Source of the DNA: an uncultured Chryseobacterium sp.
Lineage (GTDB): Bacteria > Bacteroidota > Bacteroidia > Flavobacteriales > Weeksellaceae
Direction of reading: 5' to 3'
DNA length: 41,521 nucleotides
Assembly (NCBI GenBank): GCA_913778085.1
Contig: CAJYXJ010000066.1
Location: forward strand, 1 to 41,521
Positions within the stretch are counted from its first letter, which is position 1. Each line of letters starts with the position of its first letter. The notes under the pieces are model-generated. The model ran no database searches. It saw only the letters and a program-made list of their open reading frames with translations, and had not been told where the DNA came from. Positions 6,543 to 13,588 of this stretch are shown here, one piece after another. Position numbers and translations under genes: made by a program.

Positions 6543-9371
6543 TTAATGCGCTTCCAGCCAATTCTCTCCGACTCCTACTTCTACCAGTAACGGAACCTGG
6601 GTTTCGATGGCATTTTCCATTTCCATTTTGATGATATTGACGGCCAGTTCCACTTCTTCTACCGGAGATTCAAAAACCAATTCGTCATGAACCTGCAGCA
6701 GCATTCGGGTCTGGAGTTTTTCTTTTTCAAATTCTTTCTGGATCTTGATCATGGCCATTTTCACGACATCGGCCGCACTTCCCTGGATTGGAGCGTTGAC
6801 AGCGTTTCGTTCGGCATGGGCACGAACCACGAAATTACCGGAACTGATGTCTTTCAGGTGGCGTTTTCTCCCCAGAATGGTTTCCACATATCCGATTTCA
6901 CGCGCCTTTTTCACTTGGTCTGCCATATAAGCTTTCAATTTGGAGTAGGTTTCGAAATAGGCTTCGATCATCTGTTTGGCCTCACTTCTGGACAATCCGG
7001 TCTGCTCTGCCAGAGCAAAAGCACCCTGGCCGTATAAAATCCCGAAGTTAACGGTCTTGGCCTGGCTTCTCTGGATTTTGGATACTTCTTCCAACGGAAT
7101 ATTGAAAAGTTTCGCCGCGGTAGAAGCGTGAATATCTTCCCCGTCCTGGAAGGCCTTGATCATGTTGTCCTCACCAGAAATTTCAGCGATCAGACGAAGC
7201 TCGATCTGGGAATAATCGGCAGAAATAATCTTCTTCCCTTCACCGGCTACAAAGGCTCCCCGGATCTGCTGGCCTCTCAGCGTCCGGATCGGGATATTCT
7301 GCAGGTTCGGGTTGACACTGGCCAGACGGCCCGTAGCAGCCGTAGTCTGGGAAAAGTTGGTATGTACGCGGTTGTCTGATTTTTCAATCTGGGACGGCAG
7401 GGCATCCACATAAGTCGATTTCAGTTTCTGATACGTCCTGTATTCTAAAATATGCTGGATGATCTCGTGCTTGCCTGCAAGCTTCTGCAGGATATCTTCC
7501 GAAGTCGCATATTGTCCGGTCTTGGTTTTCTTGGCTTTCGGATCCAGCTGAAGTTTTTCGAAAAGGACTTCACCGAGCTGTTTCGGAGAGTTGACGTTAA
7601 ATTCTTCTCCGGAAAGTTCAAATATTTTGGCTTCCAGCTGCCGCAGGTCGTTTTCCAGATCGATGCTTTCCTGTGCCAGCCACTTTTCGTCCAGTGAAAT
7701 ACCTGCGAGTTCCATTTTAGCCAGCACTTCCATCAGCGGCATTTCAATGTTAAAGAACAGGTCTTCCAGATTTTCCTTTTTCAGCTGCGGGGCAAAAAGC
7801 TCGTACAGCTGGAAGGTTACGTCGGCATCTTCCGCTGCATAATCGGTCTGGGTTCTGAGATCCGCATCCCGGAAAGTCCCCTGGTTTTTACCTTTTTTGC
7901 CGATGATGGTCTCGATGGAAACGGGCTTATAGCCTAAATAGATTTCGGAAAGATAATCCATACCGTGCCTTCCGTCGGGGTTCAGGAGGTAATGGGCGAT
8001 CATCGTATCGAACATCGCTCCTTTTACCGTAATATCGTATCTTCTTAAAATTTTATAATCGAATTTTAAATTATGGGCCACTTTCAGGAGGTCTTCCTTT
8101 TCAAAGAACGGCCTGAAAATTTCCAGGGTCTGCAATACTTCGCCCTGATCTTCGGAAAGCGGAACATAATAAGCCAATCCTTTTTTGTAGGAAAAGCTCA
8201 TTCCCACCAGCTCGGCTTCCAGTTCGTTCAGTGAAGTGGTTTCGGTATCGAAACATACCACCCTCTGCTGTAAAAGATTTCTCACCAGCATTTTCTGGGC
8301 TTTCGGATTGTCTACGAACTGATACAGGTGATCGTTGTGTTCGATGGTGGATTTCGTTCCTGCTACCTGGTCTATTTCTTCATAGGTAGCAAAAAGATCC
8401 AGCTGGCCCACCGCCTGTACTACTTTCTGCTGCGGGGTCGTTTCCGTTACTGTTTCCACTGATGTATTTCCGTTAACAGCCGGCGCAAAAGCGCGGAATA
8501 AGTTGTCGTACAGTCTCCTGAACTCAATTTCGTCAAAGACTTCCTTTACTTTTTCAAAATCCGGGGTTTCCAGGTCATACTGTTCCTGATGAAATTCCAC
8601 CGGTGCATCACAAATAATGGTCGCGAGTTTCTTGGAAAGGATACCGCGTTCAGCCGAAGCTTCCACTTTTTCCTTCAGTTTCCCTTTCAGTTCGTGGGTA
8701 TTGGCCAGCAGGTTTTCAATGCTTCCGTATTCTTTCAGGAATTTCATTGCGGTCTTTTCCCCAACCCCTTCGAGTCCGGGAATATTGTCGACGGAGTCGC
8801 CCATCATGGCCAGGAAATCAATGACCTGTTTAGGCCGTTCGATCTGATATTTGGCTTTTACTTCTTCCACCCCTAAAATTTCAACTTCACTTCCTTTCAG
8901 TCCGGGTTTGTAAATTTTTATCTTATCGGTAACGAGCTGGGCAAAATCCTTGTCCGGAGTTACCATAAACGTGGTATATCCTTCCTTTTCCGCTTTACAG
9001 GCAATGGTTCCGATTACGTCATCCGCTTCATAACCGGGTACGCCTAAAATCGGGATGTGCATGGCCTGAAGGATCCGGTGGATGTAAGGAATCGCCGCAG
9101 TAATAGCCTCAGGCGTTTCGCTTCGGTTGGCTTTGTATTCCAGGAAATCTGTGGTTCTGACACTGGCCTCTCCAACGTCGAATACAACGGCAAGATGCGT
9201 TGGCCTTTCCCTGCGGATCAGTTCGATCAGTGAATTGGTAAAACCGAAAATAGCCGAGGTATCCAATCCCGCACTTGTAATCCGCGGGCTTCTGATCAAT
9301 GCGTAATATCCCCTGAAAATCATTGCATAGGCATCAATGAGAAAGAGCCTTTTATCCTGTGTTGCGTCCAT
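6543..9371 (-). CDS. polA: DNA polymerase I
   Basis: Family A DNA polymerase for Okazaki-fragment processing and repair synthesis. From the chosen start the protein has about 942 residues. N-terminal 5'-3' exonuclease domain (about 1-300: LFLIDAYAMIFRGYYAL, GYEADDVIGT, TPDKDFAQL, MMGDSVDNIPGL); 3'-5' proofreading domain (about 360-550) with intact metal residues in CFDTETTSL, HNLKFDYKIL and YAAEDADVTF; polymerase domain with ISADYSQIELRLIAE (motif A), RSQAKTVNFGILYGQ (motif B) and LQVHDELVFE (motif C). The frame stays open to an ATG at 9518, but a full promoter (TTG-N21-TATCTTTG, 9387-9418) lies within that extension and the extra residues are low-complexity, so the start is MDATQDKRLF (9371) or MENMDATQ (9380). 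Monocistronic. Confidence 0.97.
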   Translation of the reverse strand: MDATQDKRLFLIDAYAMIFRGYYALIRSPRITSAGLDTSAIFGFTNSLIELIRRERPTHLAVVFDVGEASVRTTDFLEYKANRSETPEAITAAIPYIHRILQAMHIPILGVPGYEADDVIGTIACKAEKEGYTTFMVTPDKDFAQLVTDKIKIYKPGLKGSEVEILGVEEVKAKYQIERPKQVIDFLAMMGDSVDNIPGLEGVGEKTAMKFLKEYGSIENLLANTHELKGKLKEKVEASAERGILSKKLATIICDAPVEFHQEQYDLETPDFEKVKEVFDEIEFRRLYDNLFRAFAPAVNGNTSVETVTETTPQQKVVQAVGQLDLFATYEEIDQVAGTKSTIEHNDHLYQFVDNPKAQKMLVRNLLQQRVVCFDTETTSLNELEAELVGMSFSYKKGLAYYVPLSEDQGEVLQTLEIFRPFFEKEDLLKVAHNLKFDYKILRRYDITVKGAMFDTMIAHYLLNPDGRHGMDYLSEIYLGYKPVSIETIIGKKGKNQGTFRDADLRTQTDYAAEDADVTFQLYELFAPQLKKENLEDLFFNIEMPLMEVLAKMELAGISLDEKWLAQESIDLENDLRQLEAKIFELSGEEFNVNSPKQLGEVLFEKLQLDPKAKKTKTGQYATSEDILQKLAGKHEIIQHILEYRTYQKLKSTYVDALPSQIEKSDNRVHTNFSQTTAATGRLASVNPNLQNIPIRTLRGQQIRGAFVAGEGKKIISADYSQIELRLIAEISGEDNMIKAFQDGEDIHASTAAKLFNIPLEEVSKIQRSQAKTVNFGILYGQGAFALAEQTGLSRSEAKQMIEAYFETYSKLKAYMADQVKKAREIGYVETILGRKRHLKDISSGNFVVRAHAERNAVNAPIQGSAADVVKMAMIKIQKEFEKEKLQTRMLLQVHDELVFESPVEEVELAVNIIKMEMENAIETQVPLLVEVGVGENWLEAH

Positions 9372-9386
9372 ATTTTCCATAAAGAA

Positions 9387-9418
9387 CAAAGATAAGGAAT
9401 TAGTTTTCTTTTTTTCAA
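9387..9418 (-). promoter_or_regulatory. polA promoter
   Basis: Reading the minus strand, TTG (9418-9416), 21 bases, then TATCTTTG (9394-9387): an exact match to the Bacteroidetes sigma-A consensus TTG-N17-23-TAnnTTTG. Transcription would start only a few bases ahead of the ATGs at 9380 and 9371, which excludes the longer upstream start. Confidence 0.8.
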
Positions 9419-9573
9419 CCGAAACCGGAAATTCGGGGAATATTGAATCGGGGTTGGGTTCGGTTGATGATGTATGTGTTTTTGGGTCATCGGGCTGTTT
9501 GCATTCATCGGGCTGCACCCGATGCTAATGTAAATTGCCCTTGCAAAGCTTAATGAGGTGTTTGATTTTAAAC

Positions 9574-9610
9574 CACAGATTTACACGAATTTGCACAGAT
9601 GATTATGCAT
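9574..9610. repeat. Degenerate intergenic repeat, copy 1
   Basis: The segment containing CACAGATTTACACGAATTTG then CACAGATGATTATGC resembles the copy at about 9834-9866 (CACAAATACACGGATCTG then CACAGATGATGATC). Both carry the ACACGnATnTGCACAGATGAT core. They are non-coding, in direct orientation and belong to a type of decayed intergenic repeat common in Bacteroidetes. Confidence 0.5.
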
Positions 9611-9833
9611 AAATAATGGAGTTCAGATCCTTTCAGGATGATAAGTAAATAGAGTAATAACCACATGAAAATCTTCGATTTTGTCTCAGATCTTTTTATT
9701 ATTTAATCAATGAATCGGCGAACCTCTTCGAGGTTTCTTCTTATGTTCTAAAATATGCGCAACATAAGCAACTAAAATCTAATAGGTCTCATGTGTCAAA
9801 AAGCTTTTGTGACTTTTGTGATTGCATTTTTTC

Positions 9834-9866
9834 CCACAAATACACGGATCTGCACAGATGATGATC
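9834..9866. repeat. Degenerate intergenic repeat, copy 2
   Basis: Second, diverged direct copy of the ACACGnATnTGCACAGATGAT-type repeat found at 9574-9610, about 260 bases away in the same gene-free island. Confidence 0.5.
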
Positions 9867-9973
9867 TTTACATTTTCAGTAAAGGGTTTCGATTTTTGGG
9901 GATGATCATTTGATTTAAAAAACATTAATTTGAATATATTGCCCAAATGGTTGTAAAAAACCCGGATGTTTTA

Positions 9974-10064
9974 GCCCGGATTGAACGGCCTGTCTGAGCT
10001 CTTTTTACGGAAGGATCAGGCAAGGTGTAAAAAAGCGAGTAGTGAAAGCCGGAAAAAGCTCCGG
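9974..10064. repeat. Structured intergenic element (candidate ncRNA or dispersed hairpin)
   Basis: This segment runs from GCCCGGATTGAACGGC through a stem made of CTCTTTTTAC (9999-10008) and GTAAAAAAGCGAG (10027-10039) to AGTGAAAGCCGGAAAAAGC. The arrangement GCCCGGATTGAA - T-rich arm - A-rich arm - AGnGnAAAGCCGG is one I recognise as a recurrent intergenic element in flavobacterial genomes, usually placed between genes and never coding. Role unknown; a transcript processing or termination element is possible. The 9540-10198 gap holds this, two degenerate repeats, a small AACCTC/GAGGTT hairpin (9721-9735) and a heptamer array, and no gene I can support. Confidence 0.5.
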
Positions 10065-10085
10065 AAAATAGGTATTGGTGGATGA

Positions 10086-10124
10086 CCAATAGCCAATAGC
10101 CAATAGCCAATAGCCAATAGCCAA
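10086..10124. repeat. Heptanucleotide tandem repeat, (CCAATAG)x5.5
   Basis: Five perfect CCAATAG units followed by CCAA. Being a 7-mer it would shift frame if translated, and copy number is likely to vary by slippage. It lies 40 bases beyond the terminator of the hcp1 cargo operon and about 75 bases beyond the Imm51 stop, outside any credible gene. Confidence 0.9.
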
Positions 10125-10163
10125 AATTACTGTTTAAATATAAATTGCAGACGCTTTTTCATT

Positions 10164-10188
10164 AAAAAAGACCCCGGATGAGGTCTTT
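10164..10188 (-). terminator. Rho-independent terminator of the hcp1/vgrG1 cargo operon
   Basis: On the minus strand a perfect AAAGACC/GGTCTTT stem with an eight-base loop is followed by six T's, eleven bases past the Imm51 stop. Confidence 0.8.
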
Positions 10189-10198
10189 GTATGATTGA

Positions 10199-10549
10199 TT
10201 AATCGATTTCCGCTTTCAGGAAAAGGTCCTGGATCTGCACTTCGTCTTCGCAGGTTTTTTTGAACTCGGTGATGAATTCTTTTAAGTGATCCGGGTTGTC
10301 GGAGTAGGCACAGAACATATCAGCTTCGGGGTCGAACTTAATGTTTTCGGCGAGATCCGGCCTTTTTTCTTCGATGAACACTTTTGCGAGCGACGCCCAG
10401 TCGTATCCGTTTCCTTCAAAACCTTCTTCCTTCCGCCACTCAAAGATTTCGGGCTTATAGGTTCCGGCATTTAAACATACTGAAAAAGTCTTGTCTGAGG
10501 CTACCCAGAAAAAGGGCTTGATGGCCGTTTCAAAATTGTAGGCTTCCAT
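10199..10549 (-). CDS. Imm51 family immunity protein
   Basis: The 116-residue acidic protein matches the Imm51 pattern: an aromatic N-terminal strand (FFWVASDKTFSVCL), then GFEGNGYDWASLAKVF, FDPEADMFCAYSDN and a C-terminal helix FITEFKKTCEDEVQIQDL. Imm51 proteins neutralise nuclease-type toxin domains of polymorphic toxins in the cytoplasm. It is the last gene of the vgrG1 cargo operon, 95 bases after a separate putative immunity gene, and is followed directly by a terminator. Whether it counters the nuclease toxin upstream or is a spare immunity gene acquired from a displaced toxin cannot be told from sequence. A near-consensus TATCTTTA box upstream (about 10577-10584) might give it its own promoter. 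Confidence 0.8.
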   Translation of the reverse strand: MEAYNFETAIKPFFWVASDKTFSVCLNAGTYKPEIFEWRKEEGFEGNGYDWASLAKVFIEEKRPDLAENIKFDPEADMFCAYSDNPDHLKEFITEFKKTCEDEVQIQDLFLKAEID

Positions 10550-10644
10550 ACTTTTAAGTTTGATTTAGTTAAGTTTACTAAAGATACGGAATTTCTTTTT
10601 TGCCCGGAATTTTATAACACTTATTAACTTTTTTCACCCATTTT

Positions 10645-11088
10645 TTATTCTTTTACAGGAATGGCCATGTCCTGCATGTTGTTTTTGAGGATTGTGCTAA
10701 TATAGTTTCCCTCCTGCCTGTCGATACTGGCAGTCGCGTAAGTAACCGGTGATTTGTATTTTACCCCTTTAAATTCGGGACTTGTAAGAACCGGCATCAT
10801 ATAAAAAGCATTTTTCTTGTTTTCAGTATCCATAAACCATTTTCCACCAATGTGCTTCCTGAAAGTTTCTCCTATATAAATTGCCAAAAGATCCAGCGTT
10901 TCATGATCTTCAATGAGTTCATCTTCATCTTGGTAAGTTTTTAAAATCCATTGTTCAAGATCGTTTAGTGACTTTAAGCTGTAGTCTAATACCAGATTAT
11001 TTTCCTGTGCAAAATCTTTTGTGAAAGTATCCATTTTATCATCAATATAAAATATCCAATCCTGAAAATTTTCCTGTGTGTATGACAT
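10645..11088 (-). CDS. Putative immunity protein of the HINT-nuclease toxin
   Basis: The 147-residue soluble protein starts 17 bases past the toxin stop, exactly where the cognate immunity gene of a polymorphic toxin is expected. Its sequence has a helical N-terminal half and a middle segment LLAIYIGETFRKHIGGKWF followed by beta-strands, an arrangement (LA-YxGExxxxxxGGxW) seen in several small immunity or cytoplasmic families; I cannot name it more exactly. It is acidic and has no signal peptide, fitting a cytoplasmic inhibitor of a nuclease. The function rests on position, not on a family match. Confidence 0.6.
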   Translation of the reverse strand: MSYTQENFQDWIFYIDDKMDTFTKDFAQENNLVLDYSLKSLNDLEQWILKTYQDEDELIEDHETLDLLAIYIGETFRKHIGGKWFMDTENKKNAFYMMPVLTSPEFKGVKYKSPVTYATASIDRQEGNYISTILKNNMQDMAIPVKE

Positions 11089-11105
11089 ATCTTTATTATT
11101 TAATT

Positions 11106-12779
11106 CTACGGTTTAACATGAGAAACACTGATTCCTGCGGCTTTTAATTCATCTAATAAAGGCTGACTTGCATTTCCTTCAATTCTCCACTCAATTTTCC
11201 AGCCGTCTTTTACCAATTGTTCATCTCTTTTGATTTCGTACATGATTTCTTCGGTTCTGGAGAAATAATTTCCGGATTTCACTTCAATTCCTTTCTGTTT
11301 TTTCACATCTGCAATATCCAGTCTTCTGTTAACCGTTGCTCCGTCCAGCTCTACCTCGACAGTAACTTCTCTTTTACCCCAACCCACACTTTCATGATAA
11401 GCATCTGCGGCTGCATTTCCTTTATTTGCGTTTTGAATGGCAACGTCGTATCTTTTGCTCCAGTCATCATAATTCAATTCTCCGCCTCTTGCCTGATAAT
11501 CTTCCCATCTTTGAGCCTTATGCTCCGGAGTTCCTGCTTCCGGCTTATACCCATTATGAACCAAAATCCCGTCTTCGGTAACATAATAATTTTCATTGGC
11601 CTCGATATCAAAATTATAAACTTTTTCGTAATGCGGCAAAGTTTCGACGCTTATTACGGTGGTATAATCTCCTCCTTTTAAATGTAACAAATCTCCGGGT
11701 TGCAGATCTTTTGCCTCAATCCATTCATCATTACAGAAAAAACGGTGCTCCGGAGTTACTCTAACAAATTCGCCTGTAGGCAATTCGATGGTGAGCATCT
11801 GCAGCGTATACCTCTCGTGTTTTTTAAGAATAGGTTTAAACTCCCGGGATTTAGTCTGTTCATTATATGTAAGCACCAGATCTCCTTCAAAAAGATCTTC
11901 AATAGGGGCTACACCATTTTGAGTATGTACTTTTGTGCCAGCTGGAAAACACACCAGACTTGCCCCTTTTGCGGCAAAGACACTTAAAATTAATGCGACG
12001 CTGCTTTCTTTTAATTTATCTAAAGTATCCTGATCGCTGCTCCAAATACTGTACTGCTCATAATAAGCTCCTCCAATTCCCAATCCTCTCATAATCTTAC
12101 AGAAGGTTGGTGCTTTCATAAAGCCTTTGAAAGTAAATTGCTCAACAAGCTCCTTCCTTGCCGTATTGGCAAACTGTCTTCCGAATTCTCTCCCAAAAGT
12201 TGCTGCTCCCTGTCGTGTGGCCAGTGTAGATACTCCTCCTGCAGCAGAAGTGGCTCCCATCGTCATCGCTCCCAAACCTCTTCCTGCCAAAAACCCAAAA
12301 GCAAAATTGGCAACATGCCCGAGATTCGTTAAGGCTGCACTTCCCCACGCTTCCCAAACCGTTTCTTTCGGAGTAATGGTTCCGCCTTCTACCGGGCACA
12401 TCATAATTGAGGATAAAGTGAGCGCTTTTTTTCCGTGAATTTCTAATACAGGAGATTGTTTTGTCCAGATTCTTTGGGTAGCGGCAGATTTACATTTAAT
12501 ATATCCAACGGCAACGGCTGCTATAATGACGGCTGCAATAAGCACAGCAACGAGCCAGCCCGGCCCCGGAATACAGCAGCAGATTCCCGCAGCTGCACCC
12601 GCAATGAAAGCAACATTGCCAAGACACAAAAAATTATTATCTTTTAATGTATCTTTTTCAGTAGCAGCCAAATGGCCGCTCATGTAGGTGGTTTTCTGAC
12701 TCGTAACCTTCATTTGTTTAGGAGCCGTTCCCTTACTACAGACCAGATAATGTTTCTCGGTGAGATACTGTTCTTCCAT
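11106..12779 (-). CDS. T6SS effector: PAAR-like + HINT + C-terminal nuclease toxin
   Basis: A 557-residue polymorphic toxin. Residues 1-137 form a PAAR-like (DUF4280-type) cap that would sit on the VgrG1 tip (YLVCSKGT, MCPVEGGTI) and are interrupted by a hydrophobic insert at about 54-95 (two helices). Residues 140-272 are Gly/Ala-rich linker and membrane-active-looking sequence. A HINT (Hedgehog/intein) autoprocessing domain runs from Cys277 (CFPAGTKVHTQNG) to ILVHN at Asn409, so the toxin could cut itself free. The end (about 415-557) has R-R-L-D488 ... IEVKSG (E499, K501), a D-x(n)-ExK arrangement of PD-(D/E)XK nucleases, suggesting a DNase. It follows an adaptor-like gene by four bases and precedes the putative immunity gene. 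Nuclease fold is inferred from motifs. Confidence 0.8.
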   Translation of the reverse strand: MEEQYLTEKHYLVCSKGTAPKQMKVTSQKTTYMSGHLAATEKDTLKDNNFLCLGNVAFIAGAAAGICCCIPGPGWLVAVLIAAVIIAAVAVGYIKCKSAATQRIWTKQSPVLEIHGKKALTLSSIMMCPVEGGTITPKETVWEAWGSAALTNLGHVANFAFGFLAGRGLGAMTMGATSAAGGVSTLATRQGAATFGREFGRQFANTARKELVEQFTFKGFMKAPTFCKIMRGLGIGGAYYEQYSIWSSDQDTLDKLKESSVALILSVFAAKGASLVCFPAGTKVHTQNGVAPIEDLFEGDLVLTYNEQTKSREFKPILKKHERYTLQMLTIELPTGEFVRVTPEHRFFCNDEWIEAKDLQPGDLLHLKGGDYTTVISVETLPHYEKVYNFDIEANENYYVTEDGILVHNGYKPEAGTPEHKAQRWEDYQARGGELNYDDWSKRYDVAIQNANKGNAAADAYHESVGWGKREVTVEVELDGATVNRRLDIADVKKQKGIEVKSGNYFSRTEEIMYEIKRDEQLVKDGWKIEWRIEGNASQPLLDELKAAGISVSHVKP

Positions 12780-12783
12780 AATC

Positions 12784-13581
12784 TTATTCTTCCAGCGTTA
12801 ACCGAAGATAAGAATGGTTGTAATAAAACTCTCCCAACTCTTCGGTAATGGTAAAATCAGACTCTAATAATGTGATATTATCATAGACATACTTTCCTGT
12901 CATTTTGTACTCAGGATGCATGTAACTGTCTTTTGCAAATGTCCGCAGCCGTTCAATAACTTTATGGTCACGAACCATTTTTCCTTCATACTTGCGTTCG
13001 GTCGTTCCGTCTTCCAGATCCTTTTCCCTTAAATTTATATTGACCGGAATTACAACTCCTGCACCGAACCTGTCCATTTCATTTTTCTTAATATATTTTG
13101 TGCCTCCGTCTTCTACACTTTGTCTGAAAATGAAGAAATACTGATGCAGGAAATGAATAAACCTGATATTTTTAATCTCCATTTCTTCATTGCTCAATCC
13201 AAATTCTTTAGCCCGAATGACCTCATAAGATTCCAACGGATGGGCATTGGTAAGCCAGGTTTTTACTTTCTGCCATTTGTTCCTGATCTGATCTTTATTG
13301 AATACTTTTTCGATGACACCTTCTGTATTGATACCTATTTCAATTTCCTTATAAATACTGCAGATTCTATTGGTCATTTCTGCAATCTGCATCATGATCG
13401 GATCTTCATAATCATCCAGCTCATATAGTGATTCCACAATATTAAAACGGTACAGATCATCTTCGAGTCCTTTATAGGTAACTTCATTTTTTATCCTGAT
13501 CTTATAGTCGCTTTTTACACTGTGAACTTTTGCAGTGCCTACAATCTCTGTATTATATTTAAAGGTTTTATCCTTTTCCAT
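12784..13581 (-). CDS. Candidate T6SS-iii effector adaptor (unrecognised family)
   Basis: The 265-residue soluble protein has no signal peptide or known motif. It sits between vgrG1 (seven bases) and the PAAR-HINT toxin (four bases), the position that dedicated loading adaptors (DUF4123, Eag or DUF2169 types) occupy in proteobacterial T6SS loci. It aligns by eye over its whole length with the C-terminal 230 residues of the LysM protein at 25728-26687: both have MM.....E/N, then IE(I/V)...(T/K)G.....V, IRN...(Q/K).K..L, a YF.....R segment and a final (M/F)TGKY strand. Role as adaptor is inferred from position; it resembles none of the three classical adaptor families as far as I can see. Confidence 0.7.
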   Translation of the reverse strand: MEKDKTFKYNTEIVGTAKVHSVKSDYKIRIKNEVTYKGLEDDLYRFNIVESLYELDDYEDPIMMQIAEMTNRICSIYKEIEIGINTEGVIEKVFNKDQIRNKWQKVKTWLTNAHPLESYEVIRAKEFGLSNEEMEIKNIRFIHFLHQYFFIFRQSVEDGGTKYIKKNEMDRFGAGVVIPVNINLREKDLEDGTTERKYEGKMVRDHKVIERLRTFAKDSYMHPEYKMTGKYVYDNITLLESDFTITEELGEFYYNHSYLRLTLEE

Positions 13582-13588
13582 TTTTTAA

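Noticed and set aside
9372-9518. N-terminal extension of polA to the ATG at 9518
   Set aside because: A consensus promoter lies inside it and the added residues are low-complexity.
9925-10110. Minus-strand open frame of 61 codons
   Set aside because: It is made of the heptamer array and the structured element, starts inside the repeat and has no coding signature.
10086-10124. CRISPR array
   Set aside because: The repeat unit is 7 bases with no spacers and no cas genes nearby.
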